This document shows, piece by piece, positions 42,071 through 50,551 of a stretch of DNA of 64,000 nt (position 1 is the stretch's first letter; each line of letters opens with the position of its first letter). A model generated the notes under the pieces. That model saw only the letters and a program-made list of their open reading frames with translations. It made no database searches and was not told the origin of the DNA. Both the position numbers and the translations under genes were made by a program. The stretch lies in the NCBI RefSeq assembly GCF_021729035.1, contig NZ_JAJSAP010000002.1, positions 434,001 through 498,000 on the forward strand. Reading direction: 5' to 3'. The DNA comes from Microbulbifer sediminum. GTDB taxonomy: Bacteria > Pseudomonadota > Gammaproteobacteria > Pseudomonadales > Cellvibrionaceae.

Positions 42071-42925
42071 CTACAGGAATATCTCCCGTGCGCGCGGCGG
42101 TGATACCACCTTGCGTCCCGCGTCCTCGGCCACCTTTACCAGCGCCTCGACCAGCTGGCCGTTGCCACTGGTGCGGGAACCGTCCGGGAGATAAAAGGTG
42201 TCTTCGACACCGCTCCGCAGGTGACCGCCCAACTCGGCCGTCTTGCGGTGCAACGCCCAGATTTCCTGGCGCCCGATCACTGTGGACTGCCACAGGGCGC
42301 CGTCATGCATGTAGCGCGGCAGCAGTTGCAACAGGTCCGGGTCAGCGGGCATGCCCGAGGCAACCCCCATCACCAGGTTGTAATTGGGCCGTTCCACCAT
42401 GCCCACATCCCGGTACATGCCGACTGAACGCACAATGCCGACATCGAAGCACTCGAATTCCGGCCGGGTTCCGGTCTCGCGACAGACTTCCAGTAATTCC
42501 CCCACCTTTTCTACCGTGTTCTCAAACAGTATTGGCGGCCAGGCCCAGGTGCCATTCGAGCGGGCTTTCAGGTAATTCAGGCTGCCGGCATTGCAGGCGG
42601 CGATTTCAGGCTGCCCGGCACGAATACAATCCAGTGCGCCCTGCTGGTCGCGGCCGACAGTGCCAGTGCTGAAGTTGAGTATAACGCCGGGACAGGCATG
42701 GCGTATCGCTTCGGCGATGGCCACCGCAACCTTCGGGTCCCAGCTGGGCAGGTGCCCCGTGCCCGGCTCCTGGGAGCGAAAGTGCACGTGCATTACCGAG
42801 GCTCCCGCATCGAAAGCCTCCCGGGCCGACGCGGCCATCTCCTCCGGTGTTACCGGCACCGGGTGCTGCCGGGGGTCGGTGAGTACACCGGTCAGCGCGC
42901 AGGTAATGACGACTTCATCAGACAT
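42071..42925 (-). CDS. Beta-keto acid cleavage enzyme (BKACE, DUF849)
   Basis: A 284-residue zinc TIM-barrel enzyme. ATG 42925 has AGGAG 8 nt upstream. Marks: VITCALTGVLTDPRQHPVPVTPEEMAASAREAFDAGASVMHVHFRS with the zinc ligands HVH, FSTGTVGRDQQGALDCI, ECFDVGIV and LGGHLRSGVEDTFYL. The family condenses a 3-keto acid with acetyl-CoA to give acetoacetate and a new acyl-CoA; members act on 3-keto-5-aminohexanoate, dehydrocarnitine and others. A TetR-type operator like that in front of tetR sits about 118 bp upstream. Substrate not readable from sequence. Confidence 0.92.
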   Translation of the reverse strand: MSDEVVITCALTGVLTDPRQHPVPVTPEEMAASAREAFDAGASVMHVHFRSQEPGTGHLPSWDPKVAVAIAEAIRHACPGVILNFSTGTVGRDQQGALDCIRAGQPEIAACNAGSLNYLKARSNGTWAWPPILFENTVEKVGELLEVCRETGTRPEFECFDVGIVRSVGMYRDVGMVERPNYNLVMGVASGMPADPDLLQLLPRYMHDGALWQSTVIGRQEIWALHRKTAELGGHLRSGVEDTFYLPDGSRTSGNGQLVEALVKVAEDAGRKVVSPPRAREIFL

Positions 42926-43042
42926 GGGCAGGACTCCTGAATTATCTTTATGGGAACCCGGGGCCCCGAATGGCACATACCGCCATCTGCGAAGGGCCTG
43001 ACGCCATGCCGCGGGCCGGGATCCAGTGAGGTCCAAAACAAG

Positions 43043-43064
43043 CAACCAAGCAAACGCTTGGTTG
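43043..43064. promoter_or_regulatory. Second TetR-type operator, upstream of BKACE and the S9 peptidase gene
   Basis: A perfect 9-bp inverted repeat with a 4-bp spacer, CAACCAAGC-AAAC-GCTTGGTTG. Its core ACCAAGC-N4-GCTTGGT is the same as at 32389-32406. It lies near the middle of the 263-bp divergent region between BKACE (leftward) and the S9 peptidase (rightward) and could control either or both. Confidence 0.75.
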
Positions 43065-43188
43065 GTCAGGCTATCACATGGCCGCAGGCTGGCAAAGCCG
43101 ACTTGTGCGGGCTGCTGCAGCTCGGCAGAATGCGCGCCTTGAACTGTTATTTAGCGACAATACACAGCCCCATAACGGAGACCGACGC

Positions 43189-45162
43189 ATGACTGAGCAG
43201 CCCGGCGGGACAACAAAGGCACCTTTTGGAAGCTGGAAATCCGCCGTTACCGCCGAACTGCTGGTAGAGGGGAGCGTCCGTTTGGGGGAAGCGAGCCTTG
43301 TGGATGGTCGTTACTACTGGCTGGAATCGCGCCCGGAGGAGAAGGGCCGCTCAGTGCTGGTCCAGTACTGCCCCACACACGGCAGGCGGGATATCACCCC
43401 TGCCCCACTCAGCGTACGCTCCAAGGCTCACGAATACGGCGGGGCCAGTTACCTGGTGGCCGACGACCAGGTCTATTTTGTGCTCGCCGCGGACCAGCGG
43501 GTGTACCGGATGCCACTCGAGGGGGGCGACGCGCAGCCCCTGACCCCGGGCGACCACAGCCGCTATGCCGATTTCTTCCTGGACCGCCAGCGCAATCGCC
43601 TGATCTGTATCCAGGAAGACTACAGGCCTTGCAACGACGGCGGTGAACCAGTCGCCCGCGTCGTGGCGATTGGCCTGGAGGACAATTGCACATCCCGCGA
43701 ACCATCCATCCTCGTGCAGGGAGCGGATTTCTATTCCAACCCAAGCCTCAGCCCGGACGGACGCACTCTCTGTTTCCTGCGCTGGTTTCACCCCAATATG
43801 CCCTGGGACGGCACCGAGCTCTGCCTGAGCACACTGGATGAAAACGGTAGCCCCACAGAAACCGACGTGGTCGCCGGCGGTCCGGAGGAGTCAATTTTCC
43901 AGCCACAATGGTCCCCGGCGGGCGAACTCTTCTATGTTTCCGACCGGAGTGACTGGTGGAATATCTATCGCCGCGGTAAAGACAAGCCAGTGTGGGAAAA
44001 ACAGGCCGAATTTGCCACGCCGCAGTGGGTGTTCGGGATGTCGACCTATGGTTTCCTGACCAGCGACCAGGTTCTTTGCACTTTTACCGAGGATGGCCGC
44101 TGGCGTCTGGCGCGGATCGACCTGAACAGTGGCAGCCATGAGTGCATCGAGCAGCCTTACAGTGATATAGAAAGTCTTCACTGTGAAAGCCACCGCGCTG
44201 TAATGATCGCTGCTTCCGCCAGCGAATTTCCCGCGGTGGTGGCGTTTGACAACCATGCCGGTTCACTGACGACCATCGCCCGCAGCCACAGCGCGGGCCT
44301 GCCGCCGGAAACCTTTTCCCTGGCGCAGGCAATCGAGTTTCCTGTGGGCGATCGCAATGTACATGCCTTCTATTACCCACCGCAGAATCCGGACTACCAG
44401 GCACCTGAAAGTGAATTACCTCCCCTGCTGGTATTGAGTCACGGCGGGCCCACGGGCGCCACTTCCGCTGGCCTCAACCTGAAAATCCAGTACTGGACCA
44501 GCCGCGGTTTTGCCGTGCTGGACGTAAACTATTCCGGAAGTACCGGTTACGGTCGCGCCTACCGCGAGCGCCTGAAAGCCGGGTGGGGTGTGCTTGATGT
44601 CGAGGATGTCTGTGCGGGGGCAGAATACCTGGTGGCCAAGGGCCTGGCCGACCCGGAGCGGCTACTGATAAAGGGCAGCAGTGCCGGTGGCTACACGGTA
44701 CTGGCTGCCCTCACCTTCCACCATACTTTCAAGGCGGGTGCCAGCCTCTATGGTGTGGGCGACCTCACCACCCTCGCCCGAGACACTCACAAATTTGAAT
44801 CGCGTTACCTGGATAAGCTGGTAGGCCCGTGGCCAAACGCGGCGGAGATTTATCGTGCGCGGTCTCCCATCAATCACGTGGAGCAGCTTGACTGTCCGGT
44901 AATTGTCTTCCAGGGCATGGAGGATAAAGTTGTCCCCCCCAACCAGGCAGAAGCCATGGTAAACGCACTGCGCCAACAGGGTATCCCCGTAGCCTATATA
45001 ACCTTCGCCGAGGAGGGTCACGGGTTCCGGGCTGCCGATACGATAAAGCTTGCCCTCACCGCGGAGCTGGAATTCTACAGTCGTATATTCGGCTTTCCTC
45101 TGGCCGAGCCCGGGCCCGGTATCGAGATAGAGAACCTCGACAATAAGCCAGGCAATGGATAA
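43189..45162 (+). CDS. S9-family serine peptidase (acylaminoacyl-peptidase/DPP-like)
   Basis: A 657-residue prolyl-oligopeptidase-type enzyme. ATG 43189 follows GGAG at 9 nt; the frame upstream to 43078 is not family-like. The N-terminal two thirds form a beta-propeller (repeats such as YYWLESRPEEKGRSVLVQY, FYSNPSLSPDGRTLCFLRW, FQPQWSPAGELFYVSDRSDWWNIYR). The C-terminal alpha/beta hydrolase has VLDVNYSGSTGYGRAYRE, nucleophile in LLIKGSSAGGYTVLAAL, acid in FQGMEDKVVPP and base in EEGHGFR. There is no signal peptide. It probably trims short peptides in the cytoplasm. greB starts 16 nt after its stop. Confidence 0.93.
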   Translation: MTEQPGGTTKAPFGSWKSAVTAELLVEGSVRLGEASLVDGRYYWLESRPEEKGRSVLVQYCPTHGRRDITPAPLSVRSKAHEYGGASYLVADDQVYFVLAADQRVYRMPLEGGDAQPLTPGDHSRYADFFLDRQRNRLICIQEDYRPCNDGGEPVARVVAIGLEDNCTSREPSILVQGADFYSNPSLSPDGRTLCFLRWFHPNMPWDGTELCLSTLDENGSPTETDVVAGGPEESIFQPQWSPAGELFYVSDRSDWWNIYRRGKDKPVWEKQAEFATPQWVFGMSTYGFLTSDQVLCTFTEDGRWRLARIDLNSGSHECIEQPYSDIESLHCESHRAVMIAASASEFPAVVAFDNHAGSLTTIARSHSAGLPPETFSLAQAIEFPVGDRNVHAFYYPPQNPDYQAPESELPPLLVLSHGGPTGATSAGLNLKIQYWTSRGFAVLDVNYSGSTGYGRAYRERLKAGWGVLDVEDVCAGAEYLVAKGLADPERLLIKGSSAGGYTVLAALTFHHTFKAGASLYGVGDLTTLARDTHKFESRYLDKLVGPWPNAAEIYRARSPINHVEQLDCPVIVFQGMEDKVVPPNQAEAMVNALRQQGIPVAYITFAEEGHGFRAADTIKLALTAELEFYSRIFGFPLAEPGPGIEIENLDNKPGNG

Positions 45163-45178
45163 CAGGAGCTGACTAACA

Positions 45179-45688
45179 ATGGGACGTTGGAGACCGCCGC
45201 GACCAAGGGGCTCGCGCTATATCACACCCGAGGGCGCCCGCCGCATGCGCGCCGAAGTCAAGTACCTGTGGGAAGAGGAGCGGCCACGGGTAACCAACGC
45301 CGTCAGCGAGGCCGCCAAGCTTGGCGACCGCTCGGAGAACGCGGACTATATCTATGGCAAGAAACGCCTGCGGGAAATCGACAGCCGCGTGCGCTTTCTC
45401 ACCAAGCGCCTGGAGGAAATCACCGTGGTCGATCGAGTCCCCGAGGATCGCGACAGGGTTTTTTTCGGGGCCTGGGTCACCGTTGAGGATGACGAGGGTA
45501 ATACCAGTACCTATCGCATCGTCGGGCCAGACGAGTTCAATGTAAAAGAGGGACTTATTTCCATGGACTCCCCGGTAGCCCGGGCACTCCTGGGCAAACG
45601 GCTGGACGATGAAGTGGACATCCGCATCGAGGAGCGCTGGGTAACCTATTACGTTCTGGAAATTCGCTATGAAGAGATTTCCGGCTGA
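45179..45688 (+). CDS. greB: Transcription elongation factor GreB
   Basis: A 169-residue factor that rescues backtracked RNA polymerase by stimulating transcript cleavage. The N-terminal coiled coil has the tip acids in AAKLGDRSENADYIYGKKRLREID (Asp50, Glu53). The C-terminal FKBP-like domain reads VTVEDDEGNTSTYRIVGPDEFNVKEGLISMDSPVARALLGKRLDDEV. The basic N-terminus MGRWRPPRPRGSRYITPEG is the GreB form. AGGAG lies 10 nt upstream. It is 16 nt behind the S9 peptidase gene and probably co-transcribed. Confidence 0.96.
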   Translation: MGRWRPPRPRGSRYITPEGARRMRAEVKYLWEEERPRVTNAVSEAAKLGDRSENADYIYGKKRLREIDSRVRFLTKRLEEITVVDRVPEDRDRVFFGAWVTVEDDEGNTSTYRIVGPDEFNVKEGLISMDSPVARALLGKRLDDEVDIRIEERWVTYYVLEIRYEEISG

Positions 45689-45715
45689 GCGGCCGGAAAT
45701 CCATCCGCTGAAGAC

Positions 45716-45742
45716 AAGGCAATGCGGGTCTTGCACTGCCTT
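45716..45742 (+). terminator. Weak terminator-like hairpin after greB
   Basis: AAGGCAATGC pairs with GCACTGCCTT (one mismatch) around a 7-nt loop, with a short T-tract TTTCC partly inside the stem. It lies 28 nt after the greB stop. Confidence 0.45.
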
Positions 45743-46176
45743 TCCCCCTCCCCTGAAAATTCCGCTGCCCTCATCGTAGAAAACACTGCCGGGATTGTAG
45801 CTGCGCCCTTTCCCGCAGCTGGCCAGCCAACCGTCCTGCACGGACAGTGCCGGGCAAATTGTTGCGCGACACGCTTCTTCAAATAAATTCTTCCAGCCTC
45901 CGCCAAGTGTTCATTTTTTAAACTCATCGCATGAGGGGTATGCAAATACGCGATCGATCCTGTATGATTTTGCGCCAATCCGGTCGCACTTCGCACATAT
46001 GGGTGCGTGACTGGAAAAGCGCTGATTAAATTTTGCGCACCAATAAAAAAGAACAGGGAGTCAGGCATCGCCACAAGGCGACCATCAGGTCATTGAAGAC
46101 TATCGGTGCACAGCGGAAATAAAACGCAGCGTGACACCGCAATATGTACAAAAAATAACCGCCAGATGTATTTCCA
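45743..46176. other. Gene-free region upstream of the metzincin-like lipoprotein gene
   Basis: About 430 bp without a convincing gene. The DNA becomes AT-rich from 45850 on, with A/T runs near 46025-46050 and 46140-46160, which suggests promoter elements. A leftward open frame through 45667-46074 overlaps greB and has no family features. Confidence 0.5.
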
Positions 46177-47472
46177 ATGACCTCCGCCTGTTACCGCAAA
46201 CTGCTATTGATCGCCTGCCTCTCGCTCTTAACCGCATGTAACGGCGGTGGTGGCGGTGATGATTCTTCCTCTACCCCGCCCGGCTCCAGCTCATCCAGCG
46301 ACTCCGGGGACGGCGGTAACAGCACAGGCAGCAACAGTGGCTCCAGCTCCGGCGGTGGCAATGCCGCTGGCCTGCAGCCCGGTGAGTATGTCTCGGTCGG
46401 TAATTGTGTACCGTTTGAGGGCAGCGAAAATGCCGAACTGAAGATATTCTTCCTCAACCTCAACGACGCGCCCTACTTCGACGAGTTGGTCAACAACGCG
46501 GTCTACGAGCAGTTCCAGCAGATCCCGCCCTTCGACGAATATTTCAGTCACCTGGCGTTTTACCGCCTGGATATCGGCAATGGTGAGGACTTCAACTGCC
46601 AGGGCACCAACCAGGGACTTTCCGGGGGCGACCTCCTGCAGTGCGACGACGAGAAGATCCACCAGGAAATCACTGCCCAGTGCGACGTCAGCGATGTCCA
46701 CGGATTGATCAAGGTGGTTTTCGCCGACTCCCCCAATGGCGGTTCAGCCGGCGAGGTGATTTACGTGGGAGCCGATTCCTCTGCGGACCTGGAAACAGTG
46801 CTGGCAAAACAGACCAATACCGTAATCCATGAGGTGGGGCACAACTTCGGCCTCGCTGACCTCTATGGTGGCGGCATCAACAAGAACGGGGATGCAGAAG
46901 AGGGCTGGCCCAGCGAGCGATCGCGGGAGTGGCGCAACCTGGACGGGCCGGGCTGCTCCAAGTGGTGTAACTCCTACAAGCCGGCCTCCGAATACACCCA
47001 GTCCGAGACTTCAGTCTGCCCCACCTTCACCAGCCGCGACCAGTGCGTGAGCCACAACCGACTGGAAGATGGCGACTGCACCAAGGATGAGAACGGTGTT
47101 TACCAGTGCTGCGCCTGGTCGGAAACAACGGATGATTACTTCGGCAGCAACTGCACCCCGGTCTGGGGCACCGAGGACATCGGCCTGGACTGCGAGGCGG
47201 GATCCGGCTGTTTTTACGGCGGAGCCTACGGCAACAACTCCTGGCGTCCGGTGAAGTCGTGGGAGGACAGCATTATGTATGGCCCCGATGACGCCGAGGT
47301 CTTCGACAGTGTCTCCGAGCGGGAACTGCGGAAAGCGCTGACCTGCTGTGCCACTTCCGAGGATGGCACGGCGGCCTGTGAGGAGTTTCGCGAAGAATAC
47401 GTGGACTTCCTGGCAAACGAACAGCTCTGGAAAGAGCGCCTGGGATCCTGCGGTCTTGGTTCCAGCAGCTGA
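46177..47472 (+). CDS. Cys-rich metzincin-like zinc metalloprotease lipoprotein
   Basis: A 431-residue lipoprotein (lipobox LTAC, Cys21) followed by a Gly/Ser-rich linker (22-63), as in many surface-exposed lipoproteins. The zinc motif is VIHEVGHNFGLADLY (His218, Glu219, His222, Asp228), the metzincin HExxHxxGxxD form. A candidate Met-turn is DSIMYGPD (Met367). Between them lies an insert of about 135 residues with ten cysteines (GCSKWC, SVC, DQC, GDC, QCC, SNC, LDC, SGC), implying disulfides and an extracytoplasmic location. No named family is recognised; it may be related to the M64 or M12-like groups. It precedes copA by 150 bp, without evident linkage. Confidence 0.78.
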   Translation: MTSACYRKLLLIACLSLLTACNGGGGGDDSSSTPPGSSSSSDSGDGGNSTGSNSGSSSGGGNAAGLQPGEYVSVGNCVPFEGSENAELKIFFLNLNDAPYFDELVNNAVYEQFQQIPPFDEYFSHLAFYRLDIGNGEDFNCQGTNQGLSGGDLLQCDDEKIHQEITAQCDVSDVHGLIKVVFADSPNGGSAGEVIYVGADSSADLETVLAKQTNTVIHEVGHNFGLADLYGGGINKNGDAEEGWPSERSREWRNLDGPGCSKWCNSYKPASEYTQSETSVCPTFTSRDQCVSHNRLEDGDCTKDENGVYQCCAWSETTDDYFGSNCTPVWGTEDIGLDCEAGSGCFYGGAYGNNSWRPVKSWEDSIMYGPDDAEVFDSVSERELRKALTCCATSEDGTAACEEFREEYVDFLANEQLWKERLGSCGLGSSS

Positions 47473-47622
47473 GCCCAGGCGCCCTGAATCAGGGGAGGCG
47501 CAAGCGGTGCAGGGAAGCGCGCGCTCCGCTAAGGTTTCCCGAGATCCCTAAAGTCGCGCAGTGCCCCATCCAGGCTTCGGGATAGGCTAGAGTTCCTGCA
47601 TCTTGCCATCGGGAAGCAGGCC

Positions 47623-49422
47623 ATGGATTCCAGGCGCAAATGCCCCCCTCCGACGGGTAGCTGTAGCCGGCGCACTTTTCTCCAGGGCCTGGGCGCCGGG
47701 CTTTTCACCACCGGCATCAATGCAGCCCTGCCGCTCGCGTCCTGGGCCCTGGCCTCCCCCCGCAACCTGCATGCCGGAATCGGCGATTACAGACCACAAA
47801 ACTATTTTGACCTGGCTTTCCGGTATACCCGGCTGGGCATTGACGGTCGCAGTGGTACAGCTACTGCCATCAACGGCACTGTCCCCGGGCCGCTGATCCG
47901 CTGGCGGGAGGGGGAAACGGTGACCATGGATGTCACCAATCACCTCGACGACACTCCACACGCCTCTATTCACTGGCACGGCATACTGGTGCCTTTCCGG
48001 ATGGATGGCGTGCCCGGGGTAAACTTCAACGGCATCCAACCCGGGGAGACCTATCGCTACCGGTTCCGGGTCGTGCAGGCAGGAACCTACTGGTACCACA
48101 GCCACTCGCGCTTCCAGGAGCAGACCGGCTCTTATGGGCCGCTGGTGATCGACCCGCGCGACGGAGAACCATTCCACTATGACCGGGATCATGTGATTGT
48201 TCTCTCGGATTGGGCGTTTACCGACCCCGAGACACTGTTCCGTAATATCAACCTGAATCCCGAAAACTACATCTACTACAAGCGCACCGTCTTCGATTAC
48301 CTGCAGGATGTGCGGGAAAAGGGCTTCGCCGACGCAAATGCGGAACTGCTGCCATTCCGCAGGATGAACATGAGCCCGCGGGATCTCTCCAACGTCACAG
48401 GCTATATCTACACATACCTGATGAACGGGCACTCGCCGGACATGAACTGGAGCGGCCGGTTCCTGCCCGGCGAGACCGTGCGCCTGAGAGTGATCAATGC
48501 CTCGGCGATGAGCAACTTTGACGTGCGTATCCCCGGTCTCGACATGGAGGTGGTGATGGTCGACGGCAAAGCGGTCAAGCCGGTGCCGTGCCACGAATTC
48601 CGCATCGGCGTCGCCGAAACCTACGACATACTGATCAGGCCACGCGAGGCACGGGCTTATACCCTGTTCGCCGAATCACTCGACCGCAGCGGCTACGCCC
48701 GCGGCACCCTGGCGCCCGCGCCGGGTATGACAGCACCGGTGCCGGCGTTACGGCCCGTACCGGATCGCAAGCTGGAAGATATCGGCATGGGCATGATGAA
48801 AGGCCGGTACTTCGGTGGCATGACGGACACCATGAAGGAAAAGCTGCGCCGCAAGCGGCTACAGATGCAGGATCCCTCCATACCCGGCCCCAATGGACCC
48901 ATGCCGTTCCTTCCCGACCGGAAAAACCCCAACGTGGCCATGGCGGTAATGGATCCCCAGCACCGGCTCGGTGAGCCGGGCGTGGGCCTGGGCCAGGATG
49001 GCTGGAGGGTGCTCACATACCAGGACCTGGTCTCCGCGGAGCCACAGCCCTACAAGGTTGCTGTCGACCGCGAGATGACCATCAATATCACCGCCAATAT
49101 GGAGCGGTTTATTTTCTCCCTCGATGGGAAAAAGTTCACTGAACAGGATGGCCCCTACCTTTTCCGGCATAACGAGCGACTTCGCCTGTTCATGGTAAAC
49201 CATACGATGATGGAACACCCGATGCACCTGCACGGCATGTGGATGCAACTGGAGAACGGTGCCGCTCACGAGGAAATTCCCTACAAGCACACCATCCTGA
49301 TCAAGCCCGGCGAGGTACTGTCTGTCCTGATCACGCCCATCGAAAAAGGGGACTGGGCCTTCCACTGCCACCTGCTCTATCACATGGAGGCGGGCATGTT
49401 CCAGGTTGTGCGCGTCGCCTGA
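47623..49422 (+). CDS. copA: Multicopper oxidase CopA (copper resistance)
   Basis: A 599-residue periplasmic oxidase exported by Tat: SCSRRTFLQGLGAGLF carries the twin Arg (16-17). The four copper-binding segments are SIHWHGILVPFRMDGVPG, TYWYHSHSRFQEQTGSYGPLVI, MMEHPMHLHGMWMQL and WAFHCHLLYHMEAGMFQVV. A Met-rich stretch, IGMGMMKGRYFGGMTDTMKEK, probably handles Cu(I). It oxidises or sequesters copper in the periplasm. copB starts 8 nt after its stop, the usual copAB pair. No copper-responsive regulator gene is nearby. Confidence 0.95.
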   Translation: MDSRRKCPPPTGSCSRRTFLQGLGAGLFTTGINAALPLASWALASPRNLHAGIGDYRPQNYFDLAFRYTRLGIDGRSGTATAINGTVPGPLIRWREGETVTMDVTNHLDDTPHASIHWHGILVPFRMDGVPGVNFNGIQPGETYRYRFRVVQAGTYWYHSHSRFQEQTGSYGPLVIDPRDGEPFHYDRDHVIVLSDWAFTDPETLFRNINLNPENYIYYKRTVFDYLQDVREKGFADANAELLPFRRMNMSPRDLSNVTGYIYTYLMNGHSPDMNWSGRFLPGETVRLRVINASAMSNFDVRIPGLDMEVVMVDGKAVKPVPCHEFRIGVAETYDILIRPREARAYTLFAESLDRSGYARGTLAPAPGMTAPVPALRPVPDRKLEDIGMGMMKGRYFGGMTDTMKEKLRRKRLQMQDPSIPGPNGPMPFLPDRKNPNVAMAVMDPQHRLGEPGVGLGQDGWRVLTYQDLVSAEPQPYKVAVDREMTINITANMERFIFSLDGKKFTEQDGPYLFRHNERLRLFMVNHTMMEHPMHLHGMWMQLENGAAHEEIPYKHTILIKPGEVLSVLITPIEKGDWAFHCHLLYHMEAGMFQVVRVA

Positions 49423-49430
49423 GGAATCCC

Positions 49431-50303
49431 ATGCAAACAATACCTGTCCTGCTCGTGCATGCCATATTGCTATTGCCTCCGGTGGCTGATGCCAGGGAGG
49501 CCGTACCGGCAGATGTCCCTGTACAGGCCTCTGAAGACGGTACCGAACCGAAACCTGAGTATTACCGGAGTCCTCCCCTGCCCCCGGAGCCGGGACAGCA
49601 GATACGTAAGATCGCCGAAGATGCCCCCGGCAAGCCACAGGAGAATTTCGGTGTAATCCCCATCCATGACAACCAGAAATTTTTCCGGGTATTAGGCAAG
49701 CGACTCGAATACCAGCGGGACAGTGATACCGAAAAACAGCTATGGGAAATCGATGCCTGGTATGGTGGTGACCACAACAAACTGTATCTGGAGTCTGAAG
49801 GAGAGCGCGAAGCCGGCGGCAAAACCGAGTCGGCACAGCTGGAGGTTTTCTGGAACCACGCCATCCGTCCTTTCTGGGACTTCCAACTCGGCGTGCGACA
49901 CGATTTCAATCCCGGCGAAAGCCGCTCATTTCTCGCCACAGGACTCCAGGGCATGTCTCCCTACGGCTTTGAAACCGACCTGACCGGCTATATCAGTGAG
50001 GATGGCGATGTCTCCTGGCGGCTGGAGATAGAACAGGGCTTCCATTTCAGCCAGCGGCTGGTGCTGGAGCCACGCCTGGAGACGGAATTTTCCTTTTCCG
50101 ATGTTCCCACCAGCAAGGTTGGCGACGGCTTTACCGGCATCGAGCTGGGCATGCGCCTGCGTTACATGATTACACCGAAATTCGCGCCCTACCTGGGCGT
50201 ATCCTGGGAACGGAAGTTCGGGGAGACCGCCGACCTGGTTGAGGCGGGAGGGGAAGGCAGTGAGTTTACATTCGCGGTGATCGGAGTGCGCTTCTGGTTC
50301 TGA
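49431..50303 (+). CDS. copB: Copper resistance outer-membrane protein CopB
   Basis: A 290-residue outer-membrane beta-barrel protein. ATG 49431 follows TGAGGAATCCC. The signal peptide (IPVLLVHAILLLPPVADA) is followed by a Pro/Glu-rich segment. The barrel begins with IHDNQKFFRVLGKRLEYQRDSDTEKQLWEIDAWYGGDHNKLYLESEGERE and includes QLEVFWNHAIRPFWDFQLGVRHDF and LGMRLRYMITPKFAPYLGVSWERKFGETADL. It ends in VRFWF with a terminal Phe. The Met/His-rich N-terminal repeats common in CopB are missing. It lies 8 nt behind copA. Confidence 0.94.
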   Translation: MQTIPVLLVHAILLLPPVADAREAVPADVPVQASEDGTEPKPEYYRSPPLPPEPGQQIRKIAEDAPGKPQENFGVIPIHDNQKFFRVLGKRLEYQRDSDTEKQLWEIDAWYGGDHNKLYLESEGEREAGGKTESAQLEVFWNHAIRPFWDFQLGVRHDFNPGESRSFLATGLQGMSPYGFETDLTGYISEDGDVSWRLEIEQGFHFSQRLVLEPRLETEFSFSDVPTSKVGDGFTGIELGMRLRYMITPKFAPYLGVSWERKFGETADLVEAGGEGSEFTFAVIGVRFWF

Positions 50304-50336
50304 CCCTCGCCCCCTGCGCAGGGCCGGGTGACCCGG

Positions 50337-50373
50337 GGATGGCACGAAACCGGCGTTTATTACCGTGCCATCC
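50337..50373 (+). terminator. Hairpin after copB (possible terminator)
   Basis: A perfect 10-bp stem GGATGGCACG / CGTGCCATCC with a 17-nt loop, 33 nt after the copB stop. There is no T-run. The next 180 bp (to 50551) contain no gene and presumably a promoter for the MgtC/DUF4010 gene. Confidence 0.5.
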
Positions 50374-50551
50374 TGCCTCTGCTGCGCGCTCAACCAATGG
50401 CGGGCCATCCCGGCCCCGGGGCCAGGGACTATAGTGAAAGATGGATTTCCCCGTGACAGAGTCGCGGCGTCAGGATGGCGCGAAAGGGGATCCCGCCAAT
50501 AGATTCGCGACCGCCGGTCATATGAATTATCCGGCACGATAAAGCCAATAA

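Noticed and set aside
45667-46074. A 135-codon leftward frame after greB
   Set aside because: It overlaps the end of greB, covers an AT-rich promoter-like region and shows no protein-like pattern.
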